A DNA stretch of 64,000 nt from Vallitalea okinawensis (GTDB lineage: Bacteria > Bacillota > Clostridia > Lachnospirales > PQDH01), in the NCBI RefSeq assembly GCF_002964605.1, contig NZ_PQDH01000001.1, positions 186,001 through 250,000 of the forward strand. Direction: 5' to 3'. A model generated the notes under the pieces. It saw nothing but the letters and a program-made list of their open reading frames with translations, ran no database searches and was not told the origin of the DNA. The translations under genes were made by a program, and so were the position numbers. Shown here piece by piece: positions 62,697 to 64,000 of this stretch (its first letter is position 1; each line of letters starts with the position of its first letter).

Positions 62697-63335
62697 TTAT
62701 AGCTTTTCTAATTCATCATCAATACTAGATAAATCAAGCTTTGCAAGTTCTTCATCTATGCTTTCTTCTCTTAGTTCACCAAGCCCTATAGCATAATTTT
62801 CCTTTTTAGATATTTTTCTTTCAATGGCATCTATAGTAAGTTCATCTTCATTGCTTCCTAAATCCACCAATATGCTATTCACTTGCTCAGAAGCTTCTGC
62901 ATTTTGCATTCTAGCTACAGCCTCATCACGGTATTGTCTCAATTTACCAAGTTCATTTTCCATTTGCTTTAATCTTGTTTTCAATTCTTCTGCTTGTACT
63001 TCTGCTTGTTCAGCTTGCTCTTTTAAAAGATTATACTGTCGCTCAGCTTCCATTTTCTTTACAAGTGCTTTCCTTGCAAGATCCATAGTTCCTTTTTCTT
63101 TTGCAATTTTGGCTTTACCTAAATAATCTTCCATTTCTTTGTGAGCCTTGTCTCTCTTGGCTTTTATTTCACTTGTGTTACCTAGAACTTGAGCAGATGC
63201 TACTTTTGCTCTATGCAATCTTTCTTCTGTTTCTTTTATTTTTAAGTCCAACATCTCAATAGGATTTTCAAGGTCATCCAAAACATTATTAGCTTTGGCT
63301 TTTGCTAAATTTGATAATCTCTTAAAGATACCCAT
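62697..63335 (-). CDS. pspA: PspA/IM30 family envelope-stress protein
   Basis: 212 aa, almost entirely helical and coiled coil (FKRLSNLAKAKANNVLDDLENPIEMLDLKIKE; long KxxAEQAEVQAEELKTRLKQMENELGKLRQYRDEAVARMQNAE). The N-terminal amphipathic helix binds membranes and the protein forms ESCRT-III-like assemblies. AAAGGAG precedes the ATG. No pspB/C or lia genes are adjacent. Confidence 0.93.
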   Translation of the reverse strand: MGIFKRLSNLAKAKANNVLDDLENPIEMLDLKIKETEERLHRAKVASAQVLGNTSEIKAKRDKAHKEMEDYLGKAKIAKEKGTMDLARKALVKKMEAERQYNLLKEQAEQAEVQAEELKTRLKQMENELGKLRQYRDEAVARMQNAEASEQVNSILVDLGSNEDELTIDAIERKISKKENYAIGLGELREESIDEELAKLDLSSIDDELEKL

Positions 63336-63542
63336 GTACTCACTCCTTTATTGATACAAAAATAACTTCGACAAATAATAGAATACTTTTCCAATATATT
63401 TATTATTGCATAATTTACCATAGATTTCAATTATTATTTTAATTTCTATTCATAAGAAATATTCCCTACTTCACTCATTTTATATTGCATATACTTATGT
63501 CTTGTGTTAAACTATTCAAAATATTTATAGAGGGTGATTTAG

Positions 63543-64000
63543 ATGCGTTTACAAGGGAATTTAGTTCGTTTAAGAGATTATAGAGAAGGTGATTTGGAAC
63601 TGGTACATCAATACATCAATGATGCAGAGGTAACGGTTAATCTAAGACCAGGTATCTTGTACCCCCTTACACCAAATGATGAAAAGAAATTTATTGAAAG
63701 TCAAAGTGGCATGAGTTCAGGTAAATATAGCTTTGCTATCGAAACATTAGACGGTGAATATATCGGTGGTTGTGGTGTTAATGAAATTGACTGGAAAAAT
63801 AGTTATACAGTAGTTGGTATTTTTATAGGAAATAAAGATTATCATAATTCAGGTTATGGTACAGATGCTATGAACATATTGATCGACTTTATCTTTAATG
63901 AAATGAACTTGAATAAAATTAAGTTAAAGGTCTATTCCTTCAATAAAAGAGCTATTCGATGTTATGAAAAATGCGGTTTTAAACAAGAAGGTGTATTACG
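63543..64000 (+). CDS. GNAT N-acetyltransferase, 3' end outside window
   Basis: At least 152 codons, open to the window edge. VRLRDYREGDLELVHQYIND, IGGCGVNEIDWKNSYTVVGIFIGNKDYHNSGYGTDAMNILIDFIF (acetyl-CoA loop) and FNKRAIRCYEKCGFKQEGVLR are typical of RimJ/SpeG-like acetyltransferases. GAGGGTG lies upstream of the ATG. A weak promoter, TTGCAT-N17-TAAACT, is at 63485-63513. Confidence 0.92.
   Translation, partial: MRLQGNLVRLRDYREGDLELVHQYINDAEVTVNLRPGILYPLTPNDEKKFIESQSGMSSGKYSFAIETLDGEYIGGCGVNEIDWKNSYTVVGIFIGNKDYHNSGYGTDAMNILIDFIFNEMNLNKIKLKVYSFNKRAIRCYEKCGFKQEGVL

Noticed and set aside
1-64000. CRISPR arrays, tRNA or rRNA genes, transposases, phage modules
   Set aside because: None was found by eye; the only multi-copy intergenic sequence is the three-copy structured element, whose copies are too dissimilar for a recent transposon.

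Overview
The window is AT-rich chromosomal DNA of a Gram-positive, anaerobic-looking Clostridia member. The evidence is strong AGGAGG ribosome-binding sites, a T-box leader, a SCIFF peptide (scfA) with its radical-SAM maturase, HemZ, S-layer homology domains, and the gene order tgt-yajC-(TIGR04086)-scfA-scfB-secD-secF-recJ-apt-rel-dtd-hemZ-hisS-aspS that is familiar from Lachnospiraceae-like clostridia. The genus cannot be fixed from sequence alone. No rRNA, tRNA, CRISPR array, prophage or intact insertion sequence was seen.

Layout. 0-6.7 kb: a surface or secreted cassette on the + strand. It holds the 3' end of one SLH-type gene, a giant (about 1807 aa) Cys/His-rich secreted protein, and a complete SLH protein whose C-terminus matches the truncated gene. 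6.8-18.7 kb: carbohydrate-related accessory genes. These are an EEP-family hydrolase, a minus-strand operon (two ABC sugar permeases, solute-binding lipoprotein, ComEC-like metallo-beta-lactamase with an apparent AUU start, LacI regulator), a zinc-ribbon/S4 protein, a gene-poor 0.6 kb relic-like stretch, and a LacI-PHP-DUF5054/GH38-like operon. 19-45 kb: a translation, stringent-response and secretion housekeeping block (aspS, hisS with T-box, hemZ, glyoxalase-II-like MBL, dtd, rel, apt, recJ, secF, secD, scfB, scfA, TIGR04086, yajC, tgt). It is interrupted by a lipoprotein plus GntR-ABC-azoreductase group, an MFS/ArsR-like pair and a PHP phosphoesterase. 45-58 kb: aroC, DUF421 membrane protein, chemoreceptor, XRE/cupin regulator with a potABCD polyamine operon, sulfatase divergent from an AraC regulator, GNAT and queA. 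58-64 kb: a two-component system, an acidic repeat protein, two tandem thioredoxin-fold proteins without the catalytic cysteines, PspA, and the start of a second GNAT.

The most unusual signal is a family of three roughly 110-nt intergenic elements (34.27-34.38, 35.16-35.26 and 53.97-54.07 kb). They share a purine-rich core with two AUGGAC motifs. Their long closing stems differ in sequence but keep pairing through compensatory changes, which points to a structured RNA rather than a simple DNA repeat. I cannot match it to a family I know. Other leads are the AUU start, a T-box with overlapping Asp/His specifier codons (GACAC), alternative hairpins in the scfA-scfB spacer and ahead of the SLH gene, and a 12-bp palindrome enclosing the azoreductase start codon.
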